Assembly (NCBI GenBank): GCA_903901335.1 | Contig: CAIUQR010000032.1 | Location: 62,001-126,000, forward strand | Source of the DNA: an uncultured delta proteobacterium | GTDB lineage: Bacteria; Desulfobacterota; Desulfobulbia; Desulfobulbales; Desulfocapsaceae | Length of the DNA stretch: 64,000 bases | Direction: 5' to 3' | Part shown: in pieces, positions 8,036 through 17,157 of the stretch | Position numbering within the stretch: the stretch's first letter is position 1 | How the letters are laid out: the number at the start of each line of letters is the position of its first letter | The notes under the pieces: generated by a model | Seen by the model: only the letters and a program-made list of their open reading frames with translations | What the model was told of the DNA's origin: nothing | The model's database searches: none | Position numbers and translations under genes: made by a program

Positions 8036-9604
8036 TTACGATGGTACTATCGAATAGAGCACTACCTCTTTTTCAAGCCCCTTCAATACCCTTGCTTTTT
8101 CTTCCTTGAGCGGAAAATTGTCCCCGATTTCATCGCGGACAGATCCGGTAATGAGAATCTGTCCGGAGATCGCATCAGCAGCAAGGCGTTGGGCAATATT
8201 TACATCCGTCCCGATAACCGTATAATCAAGACGGCGTGAAGACCCTACATTGCCAAGAAACATCTCTCCCTTGCTCATCCCGATGCCAAGACCGACATCC
8301 TTGAACAATGCAGACGTAGCCATCCATTGTTTTCGCAGGGTTTCAAACTCGAGCAGAATCTGGATGGCTGCCGAAACACCGGCAAAACCAGCATTTTCAA
8401 GGGAAATGGGAGCACCAAAAATCGCCAGAACAGCATCCCCCATAAACTTGTCCAGAGTTCCTTTCCAGGAAAAAACCACATTCGAAAAGATGTCAAAAAA
8501 GGAATTGAGGAAAATACGCAGTTTTTCCGGCGGCAGATGCTGTACTAAAAATGTAAAATTGCGGATATCGGCAAAAAGAACCGTAATTTCCTGAACTCCA
8601 CCGACATCCATCAGGTTCTGCTTGCTTTCCATAAGCAGTTCTGCTACTTCAGGGGCGACATATTGCTCCAGCATAGCCCGCATCCTGATGTTATTTTCTC
8701 TTTCTTGAAGCGAGGCCACATTCTCAAGGGCCATGACGGCCTGACCAGTGATAATAGACAGCATTTCAATATCCGCCTGACTGTATTCAATGGTCAAGTC
8801 CGTCTGACTGACATTGATAACGCCTATCACCTTTCCTCTCGAAACCAGCGGAAAGGAAATTGAGGCTGCAATATTATTCCGCTTGAGCAACTGCGAGAAG
8901 GGAGAGTGGTGTTGCGTCAATTTATTCAAAATGACCGGCTTACCATTCTCATAGACCCAACCGGCAATCTGTTCCCCTGGTTTTATGCTTATCGTCTTGA
9001 TCAACTCTTCATTCATTCCACGTGATGCAACTATTTTCAGTCGGCCAATTTCTTCGTCAAACATCATTAGAGAAAGCGACGGCACATGTATCTGTTGAAC
9101 AATTGCCTCCAGAAGCTCATTGTATACCTGTTCCGCAGAAGTAGCGGACATGAATTGTTCACCAAGCTTATAGAGCGGCAAAAGGGTTTTCAGGCGTGAA
9201 CTTTCCTCCCGGAATCTGGCAAACTCCAGGGCTTCCTGGACCACCTTGACCAGTTTGTTTACTTCCAGCGGTTTTTCAAGAACCCCATTGAAGCCCTGAT
9301 TCATCGCCTCAACAACCAAACTGAAATCGGGTTGCCCTGAAACCAATATTCCTGTCAAATTCGGTTCACCCTTTCTCATCAATTCAAAGGTTCCCATTCC
9401 GCTGATCCCGGGAAGAACGGCGCTTATTACCGCTAAATCGAAATGAATCTTTGCCGTCAATTCGACAGCCTGTTCACCATTATATGCACAGTAGACATTG
9501 TGACCCAATTTACTGAGCGCCATCCGGGTCATATCTGCGACCAACGCTTCATCATCTACGACCAATATTTTTCTGGTAGGTATACGAGTATTATGATTTT
9601 TCAT
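8036..9604 (-). CDS. REC-GAF-class III adenylate cyclase with degenerate receiver
   Basis: This 522-residue cytoplasmic protein should convert ATP to cAMP. Residues 1-125 are a receiver domain (VVDDE and a conserved lysine in EKPLE), but the phosphoacceptor aspartate is a serine (AGC codon) in AVISAVLPG. Residues about 150-300 are GAF (GEQIAGWVYENGKPVIL, SISFPLVSRGKVIGVINV). Residues about 335-515 are a class III catalytic domain with metal aspartates in FADIRNF and FMGDAVLAIFG, the adenine-selecting lysine in LDKFMGD, and the transition-state Asn/Arg in VNIAQRL. A ligand or partner acting on GAF, rather than phosphorylation, is the likelier input. It could cooperate with the cNMP protein at 49860. 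Confidence 0.9.
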   Translation of the reverse strand: MKNHNTRIPTRKILVVDDEALVADMTRMALSKLGHNVYCAYNGEQAVELTAKIHFDLAVISAVLPGISGMGTFELMRKGEPNLTGILVSGQPDFSLVVEAMNQGFNGVLEKPLEVNKLVKVVQEALEFARFREESSRLKTLLPLYKLGEQFMSATSAEQVYNELLEAIVQQIHVPSLSLMMFDEEIGRLKIVASRGMNEELIKTISIKPGEQIAGWVYENGKPVILNKLTQHHSPFSQLLKRNNIAASISFPLVSRGKVIGVINVSQTDLTIEYSQADIEMLSIITGQAVMALENVASLQERENNIRMRAMLEQYVAPEVAELLMESKQNLMDVGGVQEITVLFADIRNFTFLVQHLPPEKLRIFLNSFFDIFSNVVFSWKGTLDKFMGDAVLAIFGAPISLENAGFAGVSAAIQILLEFETLRKQWMATSALFKDVGLGIGMSKGEMFLGNVGSSRRLDYTVIGTDVNIAQRLAADAISGQILITGSVRDEIGDNFPLKEEKARVLKGLEKEVVLYSIVPS

Positions 9605-9906
9605 TTCAAATAAACCGATGCAAGAAAAAGGGTAGTTTGTATTGAGATCAAGTTAGAATCACATTGTTCTATGCCATGATAGCATATGAAGACTCGACAT
9701 TTCAAATACATAAAAACTTGATCAAATTTTTCCAGAAGAAATACACTGCATTCATTATCTTCATTGCATCACTATAGCATATATGATAATTTTTAATAAA
9801 AGGAATAATTCATCAGGTCCCGATAATAGCCGCAATGCCGACCTCTCAAACCCGAGAGGACAGTCCGTGCAGAGACTGCAAATCACCCTCGATTCCCCCA
9901 CATTTC

Positions 9907-11364
9907 ATGAATGAAATTCTCAGTAAAAATAACTGGTTAGATACGTACTCCGAGCTTGCAATATTTTTTATCTTCTCGTTTTTCATATTCAGCATAATCC
10001 TTCCGCATGATGCACATGCTGAAGATCGGCTTCTGCTCCTCTATTCGGGAAATGTGAATGGTGAAATCGAAGGCTGTGGCTGACACGCCAACCAACTGGG
10101 CGGTCTGTCCAAAAAAGCATACCAGATAGAAACTGTCCGGGGACAACACAATGCATCTCTTCTCGTCCTTGATGCCGGCAATCTCCTTTTCAAACGATCC
10201 TCACTTCCACCCGAGGAGTCTCAGGAAAAAATAACAGCCGCTGGAATACTGGAGGCTTACGAAAAGATGGGATACGATGCCGTAGCCGTCGGTCCCCTTG
10301 ACCTTGCAGCAGGTACTGACTTTCTTAAACAACAGGGCAACTCCCGTTTTCCCTGGATATCAGCCAACCTTCTCAATGCAGACGATTCACCTGTTTTCCT
10401 TCCCTTCATAATCAAAAAAACAGGTAAATCCACAACAGGAATCATCGGTTTGACAGGTGCCGCGCCCCTTCCTGCAAACCTGCATTTAGGTGACTGGCAT
10501 ATAATTCTACCAGCTCTATTGCAGAGAATATCAAAAAAATGCGACTATATTATTCTGCTCTCCAACCTTCCGAAAAATGATAACTTTGAGATCGCCCAGC
10601 GCTATCCCGATCTCCATATTATTATTTCTGCGGATCCGCAGTTCAGCAACCTCAACCCGATCATAAACAACAGCACCCTTATCACCCAAACCGTTCAACA
10701 AGGAAAATATCTTGGGAGGTTGGACGTTGTTTGGGGAAACAACGGCAAATGGGAGTCAGTGTCAGATAAACAACGTGAAAACAATGTCGATGACAAGTTT
10801 CCTTCAACCTTTTCATCAAGTTTTATTGCCCTTGGGAACACTTTGCCGGAAAGTGTTGCTATTCAAAAAATCGTTTCTGGAATTCAACAACGGATCAACA
10901 GACTGAATACACCTTCCAAACAAATAAATACTATTCAGGACGGAACAACTGCTCAGAAAACAACAGAACCTGAAACAGTATTTACAGGATTTGAGCAATG
11001 CCTGCCTTGCCATCATCTGCAAGGGGATTTCTGGAAATCGACTCAACATGCCGGATCATACACACCACTTGTCAAGGCAGGGCAGGCAAATAATCTGGAA
11101 TGTCTCCCCTGTCATGTGACCCATGAAACAAATCTTTCCCAAAAGGATCCTGCCGACATACTCCTTTCTCTTCCGTCTTCAATGCAGGCGGTGGGATGTG
11201 AGGTCTGTCATGGAGCCGGCAGAGCTCATGTCAATAACCCCGACAATATCAAGCCTATCCGGAAGCCTGCAAAACACATCTGCCTCAACTGCCATACCAG
11301 GGAAAGGGATCCTAAATTCAATTATGAAGAAAAAATAAAATTGATACAGTGTCCAAAAGGCTGA
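9907..11364 (+). CDS. UshA-like tetraheme c-type cytochrome, probable selenoprotein
   Basis: The frame is open from the start to 11364 except for one TGA at 10081, which I read as selenocysteine, giving 485 residues with Sec at 59. The N-terminus is a signal peptide ending in AHA. Residues 45-300 resemble the UshA/SoxB metallophosphatase fold, but the metal motifs are replaced: the usual ND-x-HG is GNVNG and GNHE is GPLD. The UGA falls in GEIEGCG-U-HANQLGG, where homologues I recall have Cys-Gly-Cys. The C-terminal third has four heme sites: CLPCH, CLPCH, CEVCH and CLNCH. It is therefore a periplasmic redox protein of unknown substrate. An earlier in-frame ATG at 9835 is possible but hides the signal peptide. 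A bidirectional terminator follows. Confidence 0.85.
10081..10083 (+). other. UGA codon probably read as selenocysteine
   Basis: TGA lies between codons for Cys-Gly and His-Ala-Asn-Gln-Leu-Gly-Gly. Downstream, 427 sense codons continue in the same frame with conserved heme motifs, so the upstream and downstream parts are one gene. The position matches the second Cys of the usual CGC motif. Confidence 0.82.
10097..10111 (+). promoter_or_regulatory. bacterial SECIS-like hairpin
   Basis: U10097-C10101 pairs with G10107-A10111 (one G-U pair), leaving a five-base loop GGUCU at 10102-10106. Two guanines open the loop and it starts 18 bases after the UGA, which fits the known bacterial SECIS rules. 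As I recall the E. coli fdhF element, it has the same GGUCU loop at the same distance and also begins UGACACG. The bulged U of fdhF is not obvious here. Confidence 0.75.
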
Positions 11365-11380
11365 TTCCAGTAATTTCATA

Positions 11381-11420
11381 AAAAAAGACCGGATCAGGAG
11401 ATCCTGATCCAGTCTTTTTA
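11381..11420. terminator. bidirectional rho-independent terminator
   Basis: GGATCAGG at 11391-11398 and CCTGATCC at 11403-11410 form a perfect 8-bp stem with an AGAT loop. It is extended, after one mismatch, by AAAAAGAC and GTCTTTTT arms that supply U tracts in both directions. It lies between the convergent cytochrome and ppaC genes and would stop both. Confidence 0.9.
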
Positions 11421-11469
11421 AGAACCCCTCCGGCTGAAGACAGCCGGATTCAAAAAAGCATCTGGAAAA

Positions 11470-12399
11470 TTAACAACCGAATGCCTTCTGCAAGTTAGGG
11501 ATGGTCTGTTTCTTCCGGCTCATCATACCGTCAATCCACATGGATGTTCCGGAAAGTTTGCCGTTGAACGCCTTCTCGATAAGCGCAGGATCATCTGAAA
11601 TGACAACGAGGTCGGTTCCTTCTTTGACAACATCGGTAAGCATAAGAAGTACTGAATGACGGCCGTCAGCCTTGACTTTCTCCATTTCTTTTATAAGAGC
11701 ACTTCTGATATCAGCAACCTGATCAAGTGTGGCAAGCTCAAGCTGGCCAACGCCCACCTTATTGCCTTTCATATCGAAATCTTTGTAATCACGGAAAAGC
11801 AGATCTTTTGCCGGAATACCGGCCACCGCGGATTTGGCCTTCAGCATAGCCATAAAGAGCTCTTCGGTGTCTTTTACTTCTGCTACCTTCTTCAGATCTT
11901 CAACTGCGGCCTTATCGTCCGGCGTACAGGTGGGGGATTTGAAGTTTACGGTATCACTCAAAATTGCAGCAAGCATTCCGCCGGCAACATTTTTCGGAAT
12001 TTTGATGCCAGCATCTTTAAACATCTTGTTCAATACGGTGCCGGTGCATCCGACAGGTTCGGCCCTGAAAAGGATCGGATTGTTGGTGGTGATATCGCCA
12101 ATCTTGTGATGATCAACTACAGTGACGATCTCGGCACTGGTGATATTGGCAGGTGCCTGGGCTATATCACTGAAATCGACCAGGGCAATCTTTTTCCCGG
12201 CGGCGTCCTTGAGTTCCTCAGGAGTTGCCAGACCAAACCGGTCAAGAACCATCTTGGATTCCGGGTTTAAACCGGCGGCATTGATCTGCATGCATGCCTT
12301 CACATCAGCACCTTGTGCCTTCATAAGTGCAGTCAACGCAATTGCAGCAGTCACAGAATCGGTATCCGGGTTTGAGTGGCCAACTACGCAAATAGTCAT
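11470..12399 (-). CDS. ppaC: manganese-dependent inorganic pyrophosphatase
   Basis: This family II DHH-superfamily enzyme hydrolyses pyrophosphate to phosphate in the cytoplasm. The 309-residue protein shows GHSNPDTDSV (His and Asp metal ligands), VDFSD, VVDHHKIGD (the DHH motif), GCTGTVLN and, near the C-terminus, SRKKQTIP, which is the SRKKQ substrate-binding signature. The ATG at 12399 has a strong GGAGGA ribosome site; an in-frame ATG 15 bases earlier overlaps that site and is unlikely. A good sigma-70-type promoter lies about 100 bases upstream. Family II enzymes are frequent in sulfate reducers, which need pyrophosphate removal for sulfate activation. Confidence 0.96.
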   Translation of the reverse strand: MTICVVGHSNPDTDSVTAAIALTALMKAQGADVKACMQINAAGLNPESKMVLDRFGLATPEELKDAAGKKIALVDFSDIAQAPANITSAEIVTVVDHHKIGDITTNNPILFRAEPVGCTGTVLNKMFKDAGIKIPKNVAGGMLAAILSDTVNFKSPTCTPDDKAAVEDLKKVAEVKDTEELFMAMLKAKSAVAGIPAKDLLFRDYKDFDMKGNKVGVGQLELATLDQVADIRSALIKEMEKVKADGRHSVLLMLTDVVKEGTDLVVISDDPALIEKAFNGKLSGTSMWIDGMMSRKKQTIPNLQKAFGC

Positions 12400-12498
12400 G
12401 ATCTTTTCCTCCATACAAATTAATAATTAAAAATCCGCCAAAAAGGACATCCCCTTATACATACTTAACGTTCTATTTATTCTCAAATTTGACGACGT

Positions 12499-12527
12499 AG
12501 AATAGTTCCTTAAAGATCTTGAGTCAA
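12499..12527 (-). promoter_or_regulatory. sigma-70-type promoter for ppaC
   Basis: On the minus strand TTGACT (12522-12527) is separated by 17 bases from TATTCT (12499-12504), both close to consensus. Transcription would start near 12492 and run into ppaC. The rest of the 12400-12740 divergent gap shows no gene; a plus-strand promoter for the DUF3014 gene must also lie here but none stands out. Confidence 0.6.
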
Positions 12528-12740
12528 GTATAAAACCTGCGCCTTTGAAGAAGGGACAACAATTCAATGTGTTGGCTGTACAATACAATATACATCTCAA
12601 CTCCGCTATGTTTTGTTTTTGGCAACTGTTCTATCCAGCATTTCCGCTTACAAAACATGCGTGACATTGCCAGGCCTTTGCAGTATATTTTTTTGTAGTG
12701 ATCATGTCATTATTATTTCTATCCTTGTATCCATCCACCA

Positions 12741-13784
12741 ATGAAACCTGAAAAATACAAAGAAAATCCATCGTCTCGAAAAAAGAAGCGTTCATCGAAT
12801 CTTCTTTTCATTCCGGTTCTGGTCATACTCGTTATTGGTATTCTTTTTTACCTGACCTCAAACCGGCAGGAGGGCAGCAACTCTGTCCAGGAAGCAGGAA
12901 AGAAACAATCAGGTATCTGGGAGAAAATCACCCGGACATTTTCTGATGAGTATGATCAGTTAAAACATGCTCTCAAGCAGAATAACAGGCAGGAAAACTC
13001 CAAAGGGCCATCCACACAGGACTCCCCACAGGGAGGTGAACCACCTGCAGTCACGCAGGGCAACCAACCATCTGATAACAGTCAACAAACAGCACCCATG
13101 GCTGGGAGCGAACAGCCCGCATCGCCTGCAACCGATGCCTCCATGCCCTCTGGAACAGCCGAATCGCCCAAACAGGCGGAAGAGAAGATCAACGTTTTTT
13201 ATTCTCATCTGGATGCACAGCCATATCTGCAATCATTTCATCTTGAGAAACCAAGCGATGTCCATTTTACGGGGCTTATTCAAAAACTCTTGGATAATCG
13301 ACCTGTTATCACGCGTGAGACAGACGATCTCCTCACAATCGTAAAGAATACAGCTCATTTTTTCAGGATTATCGGCAAAGACAATATCACCCTCCTGAAA
13401 ACCATACTCGACCAGGAAAAGCCCTATCTTGAAGATATTCTTGCCGATTATTATGCCCTGTCCGAATTTCCCGACGATCTTCAAAAAAATCTTTCCTTAC
13501 GTATTCCCCCATATGCCCTCTATGAATATGCCGGCTTTTTTCTAAATACAATGGGAGGAAGACTTTATCTGTTCAGGCGCGACCCTGTCACACGAATGAC
13601 TGTTACCTATTATGGAATTCTCATTATCGACAAGGCAAACCGGGAATCAAATAATAGAGATGGAATCCAGATCAAACAAGCCGTTGATTCCCTGATAGCA
13701 GATATTGAAGGCAGCGGTAATCAATTACGATTCAAGGAAAGATATCTCGATAAGCTTTATGAATTGAAGGAAAAATATCAATAG
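12741..13784 (+). CDS. DUF3014-family membrane-anchored protein
   Basis: A basic N-terminus (SSRKKKRSS) precedes one membrane helix (residues about 20-42). A Gln/Pro/Ser-rich, low-complexity linker of about 90 residues follows, and then a globular domain of about 190 residues. The globular part (LDAQPYLQSF, PVITRETDDLLTIVKNTAHFFRI, KTILDQEKPYLEDILADYYAL) matches my memory of DUF3014. The protein is probably inner-membrane anchored with the domain in the periplasm. No biochemical role is known to me. The gene ends 48 bases before the GYF-AIM24 gene and may be co-transcribed with it. Confidence 0.75.
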   Translation: MKPEKYKENPSSRKKKRSSNLLFIPVLVILVIGILFYLTSNRQEGSNSVQEAGKKQSGIWEKITRTFSDEYDQLKHALKQNNRQENSKGPSTQDSPQGGEPPAVTQGNQPSDNSQQTAPMAGSEQPASPATDASMPSGTAESPKQAEEKINVFYSHLDAQPYLQSFHLEKPSDVHFTGLIQKLLDNRPVITRETDDLLTIVKNTAHFFRIIGKDNITLLKTILDQEKPYLEDILADYYALSEFPDDLQKNLSLRIPPYALYEYAGFFLNTMGGRLYLFRRDPVTRMTVTYYGILIIDKANRESNNRDGIQIKQAVDSLIADIEGSGNQLRFKERYLDKLYELKEKYQ

Positions 13785-13832
13785 ATGGGAAAAGCCATCT
13801 CCTTATAAAAATCAATCTCCTGAAAAATTACT

Positions 13833-14840
13833 ATGAATACCTGGTACGTAGCAATTAATGGACAACAGCAGGGGCCTTTTCCACTGCATCACATCCAACA
13901 GTCACTTAGCAATGGTATCTATAATCAGGACACCCTCGTCTGGAGAGAGGGCTTCCAAAACTGGCTGCCCATCTCTCAGGTTCCTGAACTCAATCAAGCG
14001 GTAGGTTTTTCGGCACAATCTCCACCCGGCATATCAGGACTTCAGGCACATGAAATCGATTACGAGATCTTCGGCGCTGAGATGCAATTTGTCGAGGTTG
14101 AACTCGATCCCAATGAAAGCGCCGTTGCCGAGGCCGGAGCAATGATGTATATGTCGGACGCAATCCAGATGGAAACCATCTTCGGTGACGGCAGTCAGGC
14201 CTCCGAATCGGGGAGTTTCATGGACAAAATGCTGGGTGCCGGGAAGCGGTTGATCACCGGAGCAAGTCTATTCACCACGGTCTTCACCTTCAAAGGACAA
14301 GGAAAAGGAAAAGTTGCCTTTGCCGCACCCTACCCCGGTAAAATTATTCCTCTGGATCTGAAGAATTATAACGGCAAACTAATCTGTCAAAAAGAAGCAT
14401 TTCTCTGTGCTGCAAAAGGTGTCGCGATTGGAGTTGAATTCCAGAAAAAAATAGGCACAGCCCTTTTCGGCGGTGAAGGGTTCATCATGCAGAAACTGGA
14501 AGGCGATGGTCTTATTTTTGTCCATGCCGGCGGAACAATCATCGAAAAAGAATTGCAGGTGGGTGAATCCCTGAAGGTTGATACCGGGTGTCTGGTGGCA
14601 TTGACCCAGACCGTTGATTTTGACATCGAGTTCGTCGGCGGTATTAAATCGGCAATTTTCGGCGGAGAAGGATTCTTTTTCGCCACCGTCCGCGGACCGG
14701 GTCATGTCTGGCTGCAATCGTTACCCTTTTCGCGCCTTGCCGGAAGAATATTCCAGGCCGCCCCACAAGGTAAAGCCGGGTATTCGACAAAAGATGAAGG
14801 ATCAGTTCTTGGCGGACTGGGAAATCTCTTTGAGCGATGA
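13833..14840 (+). CDS. GYF_2 and AIM24/TIGR00266 domain protein
   Basis: Residues 1-55 form a GYF_2 domain ([37 protein letters not shown]), a module that binds proline-rich or membrane partners. Residues about 75-315 match the AIM24/TIGR00266 beta-fold: [22 protein letters not shown], repeated [13 protein letters not shown] and [15 protein letters not shown] motifs, and a glycine-rich end. The family is widespread and of uncertain function. The upstream neighbour carries a Pro/Gln-rich linker, which makes a GYF-linker contact conceivable but unproven. Confidence 0.85.
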   Translation: MNTWYVAINGQQQGPFPLHHIQQSLSNGIYNQDTLVWREGFQNWLPISQVPELNQAVGFSAQSPPGISGLQAHEIDYEIFGAEMQFVEVELDPNESAVAEAGAMMYMSDAIQMETIFGDGSQASESGSFMDKMLGAGKRLITGASLFTTVFTFKGQGKGKVAFAAPYPGKIIPLDLKNYNGKLICQKEAFLCAAKGVAIGVEFQKKIGTALFGGEGFIMQKLEGDGLIFVHAGGTIIEKELQVGESLKVDTGCLVALTQTVDFDIEFVGGIKSAIFGGEGFFFATVRGPGHVWLQSLPFSRLAGRIFQAAPQGKAGYSTKDEGSVLGGLGNLFER

Positions 14841-14908
14841 TGATCCCTCGATCATGGTCGGTGTATTGTATCTTTCTTCAGCACCCGCTCTTGTATTACT
14901 GCATTAAC

Positions 14909-14950
14909 CTTTAAGGCATGAATTGATTTTTATCAAATCATGCCTTAAAG
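14909..14950. repeat. 42-base near-perfect hairpin
   Basis: CTTTAAGGCATGA at 14909-14921 is the exact reverse complement of 14938-14950. An inner TTGAT/ATCAA pair and a TTTT loop complete a stem with one A-A mismatch. It lies between the AIM24 gene and the SprA-like gene and lacks a trailing T tract. Confidence 0.85.
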
Positions 14951-14994
14951 TACCTCCAGAAACGGTTAATAATCAGATCGTCAGTGGAGTTGGA

Positions 14995-15774
14995 ATGATC
15001 AGTATTTCTTCAACATACAGTCCCGCGATCAATCAGCGTTTTCCTGCAACAAATGAGGATCATTCAGGAATCGCTGCCGGAGGAAGCCTGCGGCCCGCTG
15101 AGAACAACGGCCAATACCAGGACACGGTTACCCTCTCCGGCCAAGGCAGAGAACTATCTGTCCGGAATCCAACCGGTTCCCCAAAAACAGAAGGTGGAGC
15201 CCCAGCAAATCCCCAAGAGACAGGAGCGCAAAAAGATCAGGCACAAAAGGTACACGACCTGGAAATAATCCAACAGCTGAAAAAGCGGGATACCGACGTC
15301 AGGACCCATGAGCAGGCCCATCTTGCCGTCGCCGGGCGGTATGCTGCCGGAAGCGTCTCCTATTCCTACCAAACCGGGCCGGATGGCGTCAAGTATGCAA
15401 TAGGTGGAGAGGTACCGATAGATATGTCTGCCGAGAGCACTCCGGAGGCCACCATCCAAAAAATGGAAACCGTACGAAGGGCCGCTCTGGCCCCTGCCGA
15501 CCCATCTCCAGCCGACCTGCAGATAGCGTCTGCAGCATCAGCGCAAGAAATCCAGGCCCGGCAGAAATTACAGGTCATTCAAAGAGAAAAAGCAAATTCG
15601 CATCACTCATCGGCAAGCTCTGGGACATCATCAGTTCAGAAAGCCAGGACTACCCCGATCACCAGTCTTCCCTCTCCATCAACCCCATCTCCAGCAGCAT
15701 CCAGCCCACTATCTTCTGGTAACAGACGACAAATAATGATACATTCATATCAGGCTATGGGATCTATCGCCTGA
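14995..15774 (+). CDS. SprA-related putative metalloprotease
   Basis: The 259-residue protein has disordered ends and a conserved core, RTHEQAHLAVAGRYAAGSVSYSYQTGPDG through EVPIDMS and METVRRAALAPADPSPADLQIA. This is the SprA-related (PF12118-like) putative metalloprotease family, with HEQAH fitting the HExxH zinc motif. No signal peptide is evident. The ATG at 14995 follows GTGGAG; an upstream in-frame TTG at 14923 lies inside a strong hairpin and is unlikely. The substrate and biological role are unknown. Confidence 0.8.
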   Translation: MISISSTYSPAINQRFPATNEDHSGIAAGGSLRPAENNGQYQDTVTLSGQGRELSVRNPTGSPKTEGGAPANPQETGAQKDQAQKVHDLEIIQQLKKRDTDVRTHEQAHLAVAGRYAAGSVSYSYQTGPDGVKYAIGGEVPIDMSAESTPEATIQKMETVRRAALAPADPSPADLQIASAASAQEIQARQKLQVIQREKANSHHSSASSGTSSVQKARTTPITSLPSPSTPSPAASSPLSSGNRRQIMIHSYQAMGSIA

Positions 15775-15846
15775 AATCGTTATTCAGACCTTTCCTTTTT
15801 CCTCTTCTTTTTATGTAGTATTTGATGGATTATTTTTTTAGACGAC

Positions 15847-17157
15847 ATGAATGAACACGCTTTTAATGATGATTTTTTCAAATTTCTAATTGCCTCTCCA
15901 ACCCCTTTTCATGCGGTTTCCACAATGGCAACCCGCTTCAGAAATCATGGGTTTCAGCAACTGCGAGAGCAGGATTCCTGGAAACTCGAAGAAGGGAATA
16001 CTTATTTTGTAATACGGGAAGATGGAGCCCTTATCGCCTTTTCTCTAGGTTCGAAGGCCTATGCAACGGAAGGTTTCAGGATCCTTGGCGCTCATACCGA
16101 CAGTCCCTGTCTCCAGATCAAGCCACTCCCTGACATCAACAACCAGCACTATCATCAATTGAGTGTGGAGATCTATGGCGGCGCATTGCTGAATCCGTGG
16201 TTCGACCGGGTTCTCTCTGTTGCCGGCAGGGTATGCTGCCGGACGGTCGACAATTCCCTGCAGACACTCCTTGTTGATCTCAATCGCCCCCTGCTTATCA
16301 TCCCCAGCCTGGCTATTCATTTTGACCGAGAGGCCAATAAAATTCATCCCATAAACGCCCAACAGCATCTTATCCCCCTTATTTCACAGGTTGTATCCGA
16401 CACCTTTCCCGTTTTCAAGACAATCCTTAGGGAGCAGATATCCAGGGAATATCAGGACAGAGATGTTGCAGAAATTCTTGGCTTCGATATGTTCTGTTAT
16501 GACGCGCAGCCTCCCTGCCATGTCGGCTACAAGAATGAGTTTATCAGCGCCAGCCGCCTGGATAATCTTTTAAGCTGCTTTGTCGGGATGCGCTCGATAC
16601 TTGAGGCTGATGGCAACGGCAATTGCATGTTTATCTGCAACAACCACGAAGAGACAGGCTCGACATCGGCCACAGGTGCTCTTGGCTCCCTGCCTGTCGC
16701 CACCATCGAACGTCTTATTCCTGAGGTAGAAACCCGGCAGATCTGTCTTGGAAAATCCTTTTTTATTTCCATGGACAACGCCCACGGTGTCCACCCTAAT
16801 TACACTGACAAATCGGACCCTTCCCATAGCATACAGCTCAATCACGGGCCCGTGATCAAGATAAACGCCAATCAACGCTATGCAACCAACAGCTTCAGCA
16901 ATGCCTATTTTCAAGTGCTGGCGAACGAAGTTGGCGTCAAAACGCAGGAATTCGTTATGAGAAGCGATATGGCCTGCGGCAGCACCATAGGTCCGCTTAT
17001 TGCGTCCCAACTTGGGGTACGAACGGTCGATGTCGGAGCACCCAGCCTGGCAATGCACTCTATCCGTGAGTTAACCGGCAGTCAGGACCCTTACCTGCTG
17101 TATCAGACAATCCTGCACTTTCTTTCCCGAAAACATCTGCCCGGAGAGAAACAATGA
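15847..17157 (+). CDS. apeB: M18-family aminopeptidase
   Basis: This cytosolic, dinuclear-zinc aminopeptidase removes N-terminal residues (acidic or broad specificity). The 436-residue length is normal. Visible motifs are ASPTPFHAV near the start, GAHTDSPCLQIKP with the first metal histidine and aspartate, NHEETGSTSATGA with the catalytic Glu pair, SMDNAHGVHPNY, and RSDMACGSTIGPL followed by VDVGAPSLAMHS with the final metal histidine. Its stop overlaps the ATG of the following lytic transglycosylase gene, implying coupled translation. Confidence 0.95.
   Translation: MNEHAFNDDFFKFLIASPTPFHAVSTMATRFRNHGFQQLREQDSWKLEEGNTYFVIREDGALIAFSLGSKAYATEGFRILGAHTDSPCLQIKPLPDINNQHYHQLSVEIYGGALLNPWFDRVLSVAGRVCCRTVDNSLQTLLVDLNRPLLIIPSLAIHFDREANKIHPINAQQHLIPLISQVVSDTFPVFKTILREQISREYQDRDVAEILGFDMFCYDAQPPCHVGYKNEFISASRLDNLLSCFVGMRSILEADGNGNCMFICNNHEETGSTSATGALGSLPVATIERLIPEVETRQICLGKSFFISMDNAHGVHPNYTDKSDPSHSIQLNHGPVIKINANQRYATNSFSNAYFQVLANEVGVKTQEFVMRSDMACGSTIGPLIASQLGVRTVDVGAPSLAMHSIRELTGSQDPYLLYQTILHFLSRKHLPGEKQ

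Noticed and set aside
10081-10083. TGA as a true stop, making the cytochrome a pseudogene or two separate genes
   Set aside because: Both parts share one frame and one family, the downstream part has no start of its own with a signal peptide, heme motifs are intact, and a SECIS-like hairpin is correctly placed.
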